Under the pieces are notes generated by a model. That model worked only from the letters and a program-made list of their open reading frames with translations. It was not told the origin of the DNA and made no database searches. Position numbers and translations under genes: made by a program. 64,000 bases of DNA from Azotobacter chroococcum (GTDB lineage: Bacteria; Pseudomonadota; Gammaproteobacteria; Pseudomonadales; Pseudomonadaceae), in assembly GCF_004339665.1 (NCBI RefSeq), contig NZ_SMMU01000009.1, positions 1 to 64,000 of the forward strand. Direction: 5' to 3'. Position 1 is the first letter of the stretch. Each line of letters begins with the position of its first letter. Shown here piece by piece: positions 1-6,875 of this stretch.

Positions 1-66
1 AAGCACCGGCACTGGAAGTGCCAGCACTGCAGCCACACCAAGCCGCTGGACTGGAGGAAGTCATGA
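1..66 (+). CDS. 3' end of a phage-type gene (partial)
   Basis: Only the last 21 codons are inside the window; the frame is open from base 1 and stops with TGA at 64-66. The visible tail holds a CxxC pair followed by His (WKCQHCSH), which could be half of a zinc ribbon. The stop overlaps the start of the next gene (ATGA at 63-66), the same coupling seen down the whole cluster, which supports it being a real gene. Function cannot be assigned from the fragment. Confidence 0.55.
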   Translation, partial: KHRHWKCQHCSHTKPLDWRKS

Positions 67-218
67 GCAACGTCGTCGAACTGATCAAGCACGCCCAGCA
101 GCTCGCCACCTCCCGAGGCGAGCCCTACATCGTCGTGCAGTTTTCCAGCGGGCAGATCGTCGTCATGCGGGACGGAAAGTTGTGCGATGCCAGGATGCTC
201 GAGAGGTGCTGGCCATGA
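63..218 (+). CDS. Small hypothetical phage protein, 51 aa
   Basis: The protein starts MSNVVELIKHAQQL and ends LERCWP. I chose the ATG at 63 because a strong GGAGGAAG sits at about 52-59, six to eight bases upstream, and because the start overlaps the preceding stop. I do not recognise the family. It has an N-terminal helix followed by a short beta-rich stretch (YIVVQFSSGQIVVMRDGK). It is coupled by ATGA to the next gene. Confidence 0.55.
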   Translation: MSNVVELIKHAQQLATSRGEPYIVVQFSSGQIVVMRDGKLCDARMLERCWP

Positions 219-409
219 CCGATCTAACCGAGGCTGCAGAGGCCGTCCGCCGGCAGCACCCGATCTACCGGAACCGAAACACCGGCGTCACGTGGCAGGT
301 CGAGATGTCGATCGGCGACTCAGTCTGGCTCCGCGACATCGTTGGCCACACGCAGCAGCGCCGGGCTGACGAGCTGGAGAACCGCGAGACGTGGGAGCGC
401 GTGGCATGA
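215..409 (+). CDS. Small hypothetical phage protein, 64 aa
   Basis: The start ATG at 215 overlaps the stop of the previous gene (ATGA, 215-218); an in-frame GTG at 182 would lie inside that gene and is less likely. The product is charged and soluble (MTDLTEAAEAVRRQHP...). Its middle (TGVTWQVEMSIGDSVWLRD) looks like a small beta barrel or SH3-like fold, but this is only an impression. No family is recognised. Confidence 0.5.
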   Translation: MTDLTEAAEAVRRQHPIYRNRNTGVTWQVEMSIGDSVWLRDIVGHTQQRRADELENRETWERVA

Positions 410-723
410 CCGCCAAGACCCAAGCCGAACGCTCAGCCAAGGCCGCAGCCAAGCGGGACAGGCTGGGCGAGGAAGAGCTGCGGCACCGCGTGCGCCCGGG
501 CATCAAAGCCAAGCTGGCCGACCTGATGCAATGGAACGGCATCGAGGAACAGACCGAGGCTATCCAGCTGCTGATCCTCAACGCCCATGCAGCAGGCCCG
601 GCCGGTTCTGCGCCGCTGCTCTCCGTTCCGCGCCACGAAATCACGGTCAGCGAAAACGTGGCGCAGCGACTCAGCACAGAAGGCGCAGCAGAGGCCGGCA
701 GGCTCGACCGCGCCGAAGCGTAA
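406..723 (+). CDS. Hypothetical phage protein, 105 aa, possible ribbon-helix-helix
   Basis: Translation starts at ATG 406, overlapping the stop at 409. A basic Lys/Ala-rich N-terminus (residues 1-25) is followed by RVRPGIKAKLADLMQWNGIE and a helix. This resembles the spacing of a small RHH-type DNA-binding domain without a clear signature. The C-terminal third is low complexity and Ala/Glu rich. It lies just upstream of the methyltransferase, so a regulatory role is possible but unproven. Confidence 0.5.
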   Translation: MTAKTQAERSAKAAAKRDRLGEEELRHRVRPGIKAKLADLMQWNGIEEQTEAIQLLILNAHAAGPAGSAPLLSVPRHEITVSENVAQRLSTEGAAEAGRLDRAEA

Positions 724-782
724 CCCCCATATCCCCCGCCCCTGCTGCATAGCGGCACGGCGGCGCACGCCTGGATCAATCA

Positions 783-1697
783 ATGAACGTAATCGACCTC
801 TTCGCCGGCGCTGGCGGATTCAGCACCGGCGCGACCCTTGCTTGCTGCAATGTCGTGTGGGCCGCCAACCACTGGCCCGACGCTGTGGAATGGCACGCAA
901 TCAACCACCCGGGCGCCAAGCACGTCTGCCAGGATCTGCATCAAGCCCGCTGGGAGCAGGTTCCGGCCCACGACCTGATGCTGGCCAGCCCGTGCTGCCA
1001 GGGTCACAGCAAGGCCCGCGGCAAGGCCAACGGCAACCCGCAGCACGATGCCAGCCGCTCGACGGCGTGGGCTGTCGTCTCGGCCGCCGAGTACCACAGG
1101 CCCGAGTTCATTCTCGTCGAGAACGTGCCCGAGTTTCTGGACTGGCAGCTGTACCGCCCGTGGGAGCTGGCCATGCAGGCGCTCGGCTACTCGGTCGCGC
1201 CGCACGTTATCGACGCCGCAGACCACGGCGCCCCGCAGAACCGGATCAGGATGTTCCTGGTGCTGGCCCGCTCCAGGGCGCCACTTATGCTGAACCTGCA
1301 GCCGCAGCAGCACATCCCGGCGCGAAGCTTCATCGACCTGAGCGCGGGTAACTGGCAGCCGATCGACAAGCCGGGGCGGGCCAAGGCCACGCTCGAGCGC
1401 GTCAAGGCCGGCCGGGCCGAGCACGGCGACCAGTTCCTGATCAGCTACTACGGAAACACAAAGACCGGACGCAGCCTGGATCGCCCCATCGGCACCATCA
1501 CCACCCGCGACCGCTGGGCCGTCGTCAACGGCGACAGGATGCGGATGCTGTCCCGCTGGGAGTGCCGCGACGCGATGAGCTTCCCGGCCGACTACCAACT
1601 GCCGGACAACCACCGGCTGGCTGTGCATCTGCTCGGGAATGCAGTCTGCCCAGTTCCGGTGTCGAGGATCATCACCGAGCTGCGGAGGGCAGCATGA
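783..1697 (+). CDS. Phage-borne C5 cytosine DNA methyltransferase
   Basis: The product transfers a methyl group from S-adenosylmethionine to carbon 5 of cytosine in DNA. At 304 aa it is compact but shows the ordered motifs of the Dcm family: motif I DLFAGAGGFS (residues 5-14), motif IV SPCCQGHS with Cys72 as likely nucleophile (the usual PPCQ reads PCCQ), motif VI ENV at 113-115, motif VIII QNRIR at 152-156, a motif IX-like block (PIGTITTRDRW) and motif X GNAVCPVPVSRII near the C-terminus. No restriction endonuclease is adjacent, so it is an orphan, presumably for phage DNA protection or regulation. The ribosome-binding site is weak. Confidence 0.88.
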   Translation: MNVIDLFAGAGGFSTGATLACCNVVWAANHWPDAVEWHAINHPGAKHVCQDLHQARWEQVPAHDLMLASPCCQGHSKARGKANGNPQHDASRSTAWAVVSAAEYHRPEFILVENVPEFLDWQLYRPWELAMQALGYSVAPHVIDAADHGAPQNRIRMFLVLARSRAPLMLNLQPQQHIPARSFIDLSAGNWQPIDKPGRAKATLERVKAGRAEHGDQFLISYYGNTKTGRSLDRPIGTITTRDRWAVVNGDRMRMLSRWECRDAMSFPADYQLPDNHRLAVHLLGNAVCPVPVSRIITELRRAA

Positions 1698-1906
1698 GCC
1701 TCCGCGAAAACGGCCACCGTTTCTGCCTGTCGCCCGATTGGCAGCGAGCCCGATGGCTAAGCCCCACCATTCGCTCAGCAATGTACCCCGACTGGCTCGA
1801 CGTGACCGACATGGACTCCGACGAGTTGGCCGAGCTGCTCATCCAGAAACTGCTGCCGCCCGGTCCTCAAGAATTCCGGGCGGCGCAAGGAGAACTACCG
1901 ATTTGA
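1694..1906 (+). CDS. Small hypothetical phage protein, 70 aa
   Basis: The ATG at 1694 overlaps the methyltransferase stop (ATGA, 1694-1697). The sequence MSLRENGHRFCLSPDWQRAR has a Cys/Trp-containing N-terminus and an acidic helix (DMDSDELAELLIQKLL). I do not recognise it. Translational coupling to the methyltransferase is the only functional hint. Confidence 0.5.
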   Translation: MSLRENGHRFCLSPDWQRARWLSPTIRSAMYPDWLDVTDMDSDELAELLIQKLLPPGPQEFRAAQGELPI

Positions 1907-2010
1907 ACGTACCAACGTATTGCAGGACCTACGGACACCGTATCGGCACCTGCACCTGTTTCCGCTGCCGGCCGGTTGCGCCGGCCAAGACGAAGGAATC
2001 CAAGAAATGA
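1903..2010 (+). CDS. Tiny Cys-rich protein, 35 aa, TTG start
   Basis: I infer a TTG start at 1903 because AAGGAGAA lies at about 1887-1894 and because it continues the overlap chain (TTGA at 1903-1906). The product contains four Cys and one His in a row: YCRTYGHRIGTCTCFRC. That is a plausible single zinc knuckle. The lysine-rich tail ends in KESKK. It is short enough that automated callers often miss it. Confidence 0.4.
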   Translation: MNVPTYCRTYGHRIGTCTCFRCRPVAPAKTKESKK

Positions 2011-2210
2011 GCCGCTACCCATACACCGAGGCATGCGACGCAATGCGCAGCGTCTCCGGAATTCAGGAAAACGGTATCAGCCCGAAACTGAGCCGATGCG
2101 ATGCTTCACAAGTCCGCCAGTTCATCGCGGCAGCAATTGGAATGCCTGACGAAGAACTTGCAAAGAAGATCGCCGATCACGCTCGCAAACTGCAGGAGCC
2201 GCAGCAATGA
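2007..2210 (+). CDS. Small hypothetical phage protein, 67 aa
   Basis: The ATG at 2007 overlaps the previous stop. The protein (MSRYPYTEACDAMRSVSG...) is mixed charged with a predicted C-terminal helix (MPDEELAKKIADHARKLQEP). Family unknown. It is coupled by ATGA (2207-2210) to the large hypothetical gene downstream. Confidence 0.5.
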   Translation: MSRYPYTEACDAMRSVSGIQENGISPKLSRCDASQVRQFIAAAIGMPDEELAKKIADHARKLQEPQQ

Positions 2211-3220
2211 CCAACGAAACGACAGCGCCGGTGCAGAGCCTAGTGGATGAGGTACTGGCCGACCTGAGTCGCGCAGAGAAAACTCATCTGGATGGCGAGG
2301 TGCGCGACATGGCCCGAGAGGCATATCGGCTGATCCGCCAGCAGCAGGCGGCACTCGCACAGAAGGCCGCCCAGGTGGCCTCTCCGGATGGCTGGAAGCT
2401 TGTTCCAGTCGGACCAACAATGGCGATGTGGACAGCAGTAAATAAGCTTGATGATGAAATGGCCGCCGGAGGTTATGACGGAAAAGGATGCTCGATTGAG
2501 CAGGCGTGGAGCTGCATGCTCGCCGCCGCGCCGACCCCGCCAGCGCATTCTCTTGACGACATCGAATTAACCATCGGTGGCGAGATGTATCGGTGCTGCG
2601 TGCGGCTGCTTGATGTCATTAGCGAGGATGGAAAGGAAGCCAAGGCGCTTCGGGCGGCTATGGATGCATGGGAGAACGGAACGCCGACCCCGCCAGCGCA
2701 GCAGAGCCAGTGGGCTCCTAGACGGTATCTACCAACCGAAGATATGCGGATTAAGACGTTTGGAACAATCCGGGGAGACAATGGATCTCTTCATTTTGAA
2801 GGGTTCCATTTTTTTGGTGACACCGTAGCTAATGCTTCGGAAACACTCATCCGGTGCGTGATCGGTCGACTTTTCGATATTCTTGACGCGCATCGAGGCG
2901 ACACCGCAGCGCCGGAGCAGGCCGAGCAGCCGGAAGTCATCGGGTACGCATTCCACAATCCCGACACCGGCATGGAGTGGTCGGATGTTCATCCGCGAGA
3001 GTCGGGCCAGGTCCCAGATGCTGGCCGATGCCAGCGAATGACGCTGGCTCAGTTCAGGGCCAAGTACCCAGAAGACCCGAACATTCCTCCTGCCCCGGCC
3101 GAGCAGCCGGACGTGGTGAAGGTGCCGCGGGAGCTGCTGGGCAGGATCACTCGAAATGGCGGAGTCGATACCCTGCTGGCCATAGACGAGCTGCGCGCCC
3201 TGCTCAGGGGTGACGCATGA
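2207..3220 (+). CDS. Modular hypothetical phage protein, 337 aa
   Basis: It begins with a helical segment (residues about 8-55, ending in an RQQQAALAQKAAQ coiled stretch), then a block headed DGWKLVPVGPT of a kind I associate with short phage proteins (from memory). A Gly/Asp central part, a block VIGYAFHNPDTGMEWSD and a short C-terminal helical block follow. The linkers repeat TPTPPA-like segments, and an 18-bp perfect DNA repeat encodes two of them, so the protein looks assembled from recombining modules. Function is unknown; it is probably an accessory early-region protein. Confidence 0.55.
   Translation: MTNETTAPVQSLVDEVLADLSRAEKTHLDGEVRDMAREAYRLIRQQQAALAQKAAQVASPDGWKLVPVGPTMAMWTAVNKLDDEMAAGGYDGKGCSIEQAWSCMLAAAPTPPAHSLDDIELTIGGEMYRCCVRLLDVISEDGKEAKALRAAMDAWENGTPTPPAQQSQWAPRRYLPTEDMRIKTFGTIRGDNGSLHFEGFHFFGDTVANASETLIRCVIGRLFDILDAHRGDTAAPEQAEQPEVIGYAFHNPDTGMEWSDVHPRESGQVPDAGRCQRMTLAQFRAKYPEDPNIPPAPAEQPDVVKVPRELLGRITRNGGVDTLLAIDELRALLRGDA
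2530..2700 (+). repeat. 18-bp direct repeat pair inside the 337-aa phage gene
   Basis: GCCGACCCCGCCAGCGCA occurs at 2530-2547 and again at 2683-2700, in the same reading frame, encoding a PTPPA-type linker each time. It marks the boundary of a duplicated or exchanged module within the gene. Confidence 0.7.
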
Positions 3221-3678
3221 GCGGAGTAAAGCGGTACGACTACGGCTACAAGGATGACGAATGGGGCGGTCAACGCTATCTGGGCCTGATCGAAAAGCCT
3301 GACGGGAAACTGGTGCGGTACGAAGACCACGACCGCATCGTCGGCGAGCGGGATGCCGTCATCGAGCAGTGCAGCTGGGAGTGCACGTGGAGGCAGGTGG
3401 AGATTGAAGGTCTACGAGATGAGCGGGATGCCCTGCTCGCCAAGGTCGCTGATCTGCGCGCCGAGGTCGAGGATTTCCGCAAGGCAATTCAGGAATTACG
3501 TGACGAGCGCGCCGCGCTGGCTGACGAGAACCAGCGGCTGCGCAAGGATGCGGATCGGTATCGGTTCATACGCGATATTCCACACACGTTCCAAGTGCAA
3601 GAATGCCTGCGATTCCAGAGAAACTCGGTGATGGATGACATTATCGACGCAGCCATGGAGGCCAGCCGATGCTCGTGA
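3217..3678 (+). CDS. Coiled-coil phage protein, 153 aa
   Basis: The ATG at 3217 overlaps the previous stop. The N-terminus is aromatic and acidic (KRYDYGYKDDEWGG). Residues about 60-115 form a long heptad-rich coiled coil (ERDALLAKVADLRAEVEDF onward), then DADRYRFIRD and a short helix. The coiled coil plus RYRFIRD tail recalls small phage early proteins of unknown role. Confidence 0.55.
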   Translation: MSGVKRYDYGYKDDEWGGQRYLGLIEKPDGKLVRYEDHDRIVGERDAVIEQCSWECTWRQVEIEGLRDERDALLAKVADLRAEVEDFRKAIQELRDERAALADENQRLRKDADRYRFIRDIPHTFQVQECLRFQRNSVMDDIIDAAMEASRCS

Positions 3679-3833
3679 CGATAGAACTCGCAGACGATGA
3701 AGTGCTGGTCGCGCTGAAGCGGCCAGAAGGCTACGAAGACACCCACCCTAAGCTGGTCGCAGAGGATGCGATCCGCGAAGACTGGCCGGAGTACCGGACG
3801 ATCCACGGCGACGAGATCAAGACGCCGGGCTGA
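3669..3833 (+). CDS. Very small acidic phage protein, 54 aa
   Basis: It overlaps the end of the coiled-coil gene by ten bases in another frame, starting at ATG 3669 and stopping with TGA at 3831-3833. The product (MLVTIELADDEVLVALKRPE...) is strongly acidic and would form a short beta-helix unit. No family is recognised; the overlap and composition match its neighbours. Confidence 0.4.
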   Translation: MLVTIELADDEVLVALKRPEGYEDTHPKLVAEDAIREDWPEYRTIHGDEIKTPG

Positions 3834-3869
3834 TCGGCCGGCTACGCCAAGGCCGGATAGGAGAGAAAA

Positions 3870-4271
3870 ATGGAAATGATTGAGGTGAATACAGCCGAGC
3901 TGGTAGGGCCGGCGCTGGATTGGGCTGTGGCGAAGGCCGATGATCTGCCAGTCCAATACAGCAAGCGGCTTGGCGTCCATCTAGCAAAGTTGATCGTCAT
4001 CTCGGGAGATCCGAATTTTCTCCCGATGGGCGCCCGTTATGCGCCTAGCCGCCTCTGGTCTCAGGGCGGCCCTCTGATCGAGAAGTACCAGATGGAGCTA
4101 GATTTTCAGCATGAAGGGTTGGTTTTCGCATACCCGTGCGACGACGATGGTAACGATAATGCAGGTGAAAATGGATCATTTGGCCCTACACACTTGATCG
4201 CCGCCTGCCGCAGCATCGTTTCCGCAAAACTCGGCGACACCGTGCAAGTCCCCGCTGAACTGACCCGCTAA
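3870..4271 (+). CDS. NinX-like phage protein (DUF2591), 133 aa
   Basis: The pattern is that of the phage NinX/DUF2591 family as I remember it: an opening TAELVGPALDWAVAKAD, then YAPSRLWSQGGPLIEKYQ, then FGPTHLIAACRSIVSAKLGD with a C-terminal valine-rich strand. Family members are small phage early or nin-region proteins without an established function. A good AGGAGAG at about 3858-3864 precedes the ATG at 3870. This gene starts a less tightly coupled group, with about 36 bases from the previous stop. Confidence 0.7.
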   Translation: MEMIEVNTAELVGPALDWAVAKADDLPVQYSKRLGVHLAKLIVISGDPNFLPMGARYAPSRLWSQGGPLIEKYQMELDFQHEGLVFAYPCDDDGNDNAGENGSFGPTHLIAACRSIVSAKLGDTVQVPAELTR

Positions 4272-4324
4272 CCCCTCCCCCCCTACCCCTTACCAACGCT
4301 GCCCCGGGCGGCGCGGAGAGAGTC

Positions 4325-4696
4325 ATGCCTGAAGAAAGCACGTTCTACGTGGTCAGCCTCAAGCACACGAAGCGCAGAGATCGGTACATCACCGTATGGC
4401 GTCCAGATGACAAGGGCTACTGCTACCCGCTGCCCTGGGCCGGCTTCTACCCGGAGTCTCGCATCCGCCAGAGTCTCGACTACTACAACAACGGTTGTAC
4501 GGACGTAGCGGTGCCGTGCGGTGTTCTGGACCAGATCGCTATCCCGCCAATGCCAGGCGAAATCGATAACGATGCAGGGCCTATGGTGCCAAACAACGCC
4601 GAATCATGGTGCCGCATTCTGGCAAACACGATTGAGACGCCGGCATATGAGCCTCGCCCAGAGTACAAGGGCGCTCACTACCGCAAGACCACCTAA
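4325..4696 (+). CDS. Hypothetical phage protein, 123 aa
   Basis: The start ATG at 4325 follows GGAGAG at 4315-4320. The protein opens with FYVVSLKHTKRRDRYITVWRP, a beta-rich stretch with basic residues, continues with YPLPWAGFYPESRI and ends with many Pro/Glu residues. I recognise the general type from prophage early regions but no characterised family. Confidence 0.5.
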   Translation: MPEESTFYVVSLKHTKRRDRYITVWRPDDKGYCYPLPWAGFYPESRIRQSLDYYNNGCTDVAVPCGVLDQIAIPPMPGEIDNDAGPMVPNNAESWCRILANTIETPAYEPRPEYKGAHYRKTT

Positions 4697-4743
4697 CCCC
4701 ACCCCGCCCACACTCCCCGGCCAGGCCGGGGCAGGGAGACTCA

Positions 4744-5163
4744 ATGAGCGCAGAACTGGCGCAGCCGATCACTCGGCCGCGGCGGCAGGCTATTGCCCCG
4801 CGATTTATCCGGGCTGTCGACGCCCCCGCCTACCTCGGCATGTGCCGGGACGAGTTCAACAAGACGGTGCGCCCCAGCGTTCGCGAGTTCCCCATCGGGC
4901 AGCGCGGCGTCGGGTTCGACCGCGAAGAGCTTGACGACTGGGCCGACGCCTATGTCGAGCGGGCAGCAATTGATAAAGCAGGCGCTACGGGGCAACAATC
5001 CGCCCGCAGCGAGCGCCAAGAAGGAGAAACACTATGGCGCGAAAAACGATCACCGGCCTCTCGCAAAGGAAAGGGGTCTGGCACATCGACAAAAAGGTCA
5101 ACGGAGAACGAATTTACGAAAGCACTGGCACTGGTGACCGGGCGGAAGCGGAAAGGTACCTGA
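4744..5163 (+). CDS. Excisionase-like helix-turn-helix protein, 139 aa
   Basis: Residues about 18-75 (FIRAVDAPAYLGMCRDEFNK then VREFPIGQRGVGFDREELDD) match the layout of winged-helix MerR/AlpA-type excisionases: a helix that reads the site of entry, a wing, and an acidic helix with WAD. The C-terminal 40 residues are basic and disordered. Position directly before the integrase supports a recombination-directionality role. Its last 130 bases overlap the integrase start in a different frame. It could instead be a small transcriptional regulator. Confidence 0.6.
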   Translation: MSAELAQPITRPRRQAIAPRFIRAVDAPAYLGMCRDEFNKTVRPSVREFPIGQRGVGFDREELDDWADAYVERAAIDKAGATGQQSARSERQEGETLWREKRSPASRKGKGSGTSTKRSTENEFTKALALVTGRKRKGT

Positions 5164-6191
5164 TCCATCGGCTGGAGCGGTTGCGGCAGGAGAAGATCTA
5201 TGGCGTCCGCAGGATGCGGATCTGGCGGGAGGCGGCAACCCGCTTCCTGCTGGAGTTCAAGGACCAGCCATCGATAGCGCTGTCGGCGGGGCACCTGAAA
5301 CAGCTTGACCCGTTCATTGGCGACATTCCGCTGACACATATCGACGACGAAGCGCTCGAGCCGTTCGTGCGGCACAAGCTGGACATTGACGGCGTGTCGA
5401 ACAGGACAGTCAACATCGCCCTGGAGCGTGTCATCCGCGTGCTGAACCTCTGCGCGCGGAAGTGGCGGGACGATGAGAGGCGCCCATGGCTCGACACGGT
5501 GCCGATGATCACGAAGCTGGAAGAGAGACGGTCAAGTCGCAAGCCATACCCAATGTCGTGGGATGAGCAGAGCCTGCTGTTTGCCGAGCTGCCCGACTAC
5601 CTGCGGCGCATGGCCCTATATAAGGTCAACACGGGCTGCAGGGAACAGGAGGTCTGCAAACTGCGCTGGGAGTGGGAGATCAAGGTGCCGGAACTGGACA
5701 CTAGCGTTTTCCTGATCCCGGCCGAGTTTGGCGGGCGGAACAAGAGGTCCGGCGTCAAGAATAGAGATGAACGCCTGGTCGTGCTGAATGACGTGGCTAG
5801 GAAGGTGGTAGACGGGCAGCGCGGACTGGATCAGGCATTCGTTTTCCCGTATGGCCGTCACGGAGGGGCGATGGTCAGGATGTACTGCCCTTCTTGGACA
5901 GATGCCAGGGAGCGAGCGGCGGACAAATGGGAAGAGATACATGGCACGCCGGCGCACCCTGGGTTTCGATCAATTCGCGTGCATGACCTCAAACACTCGT
6001 TTGGCAGACGACTGAGGGCGGCAGGCGTAACCGAAGAAGACCGCAAGGCGCTATTGGGCCACAAGAACGGCAGCATCACCAGCCACTATTCCGGCGCGGA
6101 ACTGGGGAATCTGATCGATGCTGCGAACAAGGTATCAGCGACAGACTCGCGAGGTCCGGTGCTGACAATTCTGAGGAGGCAAAAGGCGTGA
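5034..6191 (+). CDS. int: Tyrosine-type site-specific integrase, 385 aa
   Basis: The enzyme integrates and excises the element. An N-terminal arm-binding region (residues 1-60) and core-binding helices (65-150) precede the catalytic domain. Active-site residues visible are Arg203 (NTGCREQEV), a probable beta-hairpin Lys242, His317, Lys320 where the family often has Arg, His321, His343 (GHK) and the nucleophile Tyr352 (SHYSGAE). The ATG at 5034 follows AAGGAGAAAC. It is the last gene of the element on this side, reading outward toward the presumed attachment site. Confidence 0.93.
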   Translation: MARKTITGLSQRKGVWHIDKKVNGERIYESTGTGDRAEAERYLIHRLERLRQEKIYGVRRMRIWREAATRFLLEFKDQPSIALSAGHLKQLDPFIGDIPLTHIDDEALEPFVRHKLDIDGVSNRTVNIALERVIRVLNLCARKWRDDERRPWLDTVPMITKLEERRSSRKPYPMSWDEQSLLFAELPDYLRRMALYKVNTGCREQEVCKLRWEWEIKVPELDTSVFLIPAEFGGRNKRSGVKNRDERLVVLNDVARKVVDGQRGLDQAFVFPYGRHGGAMVRMYCPSWTDARERAADKWEEIHGTPAHPGFRSIRVHDLKHSFGRRLRAAGVTEEDRKALLGHKNGSITSHYSGAELGNLIDAANKVSATDSRGPVLTILRRQKA

Positions 6192-6200
6192 AATCGGGAG

Positions 6201-6222
6201 AAGTCACGCAAAAGTCACGCAA
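6201..6222 (+). repeat. Tandem 11-bp direct repeat next to integrase
   Basis: AAGTCACGCAA occurs twice without a gap (6201-6211 and 6212-6222), ten bases after the integrase stop. Direct repeats here could be arm-type integrase or excisionase binding sites, which fits an attachment region, but no binding motif is known to me for this integrase. Confidence 0.5.
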
Positions 6223-6239
6223 TGCAAAGCGGCCAGCCA

Positions 6240-6330
6240 TCTAAAAAACCGGCCTAAGTAGTTGAATTTCCTGAAAATAAACAGGGCATACCTAATGATC
6301 GCCACCATGCACGACATGCTCGGCAGCTGA
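6240..6330 (+). other. Presumed element-chromosome junction with a possible displaced gene tail
   Basis: After the integrase the sequence becomes AT-richer, then an open frame runs from 6262 to a TGA at 6328-6330, ending MIATMHDMLGS. This reads like the last codons of a host gene whose body was moved to the far side of the element, as happens when integration is into a 3' end. No tRNA is visible here. The exact crossover cannot be placed without the other att site. Confidence 0.35.
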
Positions 6331-6358
6331 GGGGACCCCGGCCCCTCGCTCTCGCGCA

Positions 6359-6658
6359 TCAGGCCAGGCCGAGAAACTTCAGCGCCGCCCGGTAGATCTT
6401 GTCGCCGGAGCAGACGATCACCAGCGAGTCGCCGGGCTTCGCCCCGCTCAGCAGGTTGGTCAGCTGGCGGGTCACCCCGAACGGATTCTGCAGCACCGCC
6501 ACCTGTACCTCGTCGCCTTCGGGCATCATCTGGTCGGCCACCAGCCGGTCCGGCTTCATGGTGACCGTGACGCCGAGCACCTTGTCGCCGAAGCGGGTTT
6601 CGAGAAATTCGCTGCCGGACGAGCGTTGCGTGGTCGACCTGCTGCTGACTGGTTTCAT
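6359..6658 (-). CDS. Hypothetical protein, possibly TrkA-C (RCK_C)-like, 99 aa
   Basis: I chose the ATG at 6658 because AGGGG precedes it; the frame is open further upstream but without a good site. A Ser/Thr-rich N-terminus is followed by a compact beta-alpha domain: a VTVTMKPDRLVADQMMP segment and a C-terminal GDSLVIVCSGDKIYRAALKF. The last part resembles the ligand-binding RCK_C fold found in potassium-channel regulators, but the match is from memory and weak. It is divergent from alaC across about 220 bases. Confidence 0.5.
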   Translation of the reverse strand: MKPVSSRSTTQRSSGSEFLETRFGDKVLGVTVTMKPDRLVADQMMPEGDEVQVAVLQNPFGVTRQLTNLLSGAKPGDSLVIVCSGDKIYRAALKFLGLA

Positions 6659-6875
6659 GATTTCACCCCTGTTGAGAATGCGGGGGAATCTACCAAAACG
6701 TCCGTGCCGAAACCCAGCCTTGAGTGCATCGAGCAGCCGGTCGCGCCCGTTATTTCCCCATCCCAAGGTCTGACTTGCCAGCCCACCAGCCACACGCGTA
6801 TGTTCGGCAGGCAGGCCAGCGCACTGGCCAACGTCGCTCGGACGGTTCCGGGCGCCTACGTCTTTCGAGGAAATC

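Noticed and set aside
6192..6358. A tRNA gene as integration target
   Set aside because: No cloverleaf, T-loop (GGTTCGA-type) or CCA-end pattern can be found here.
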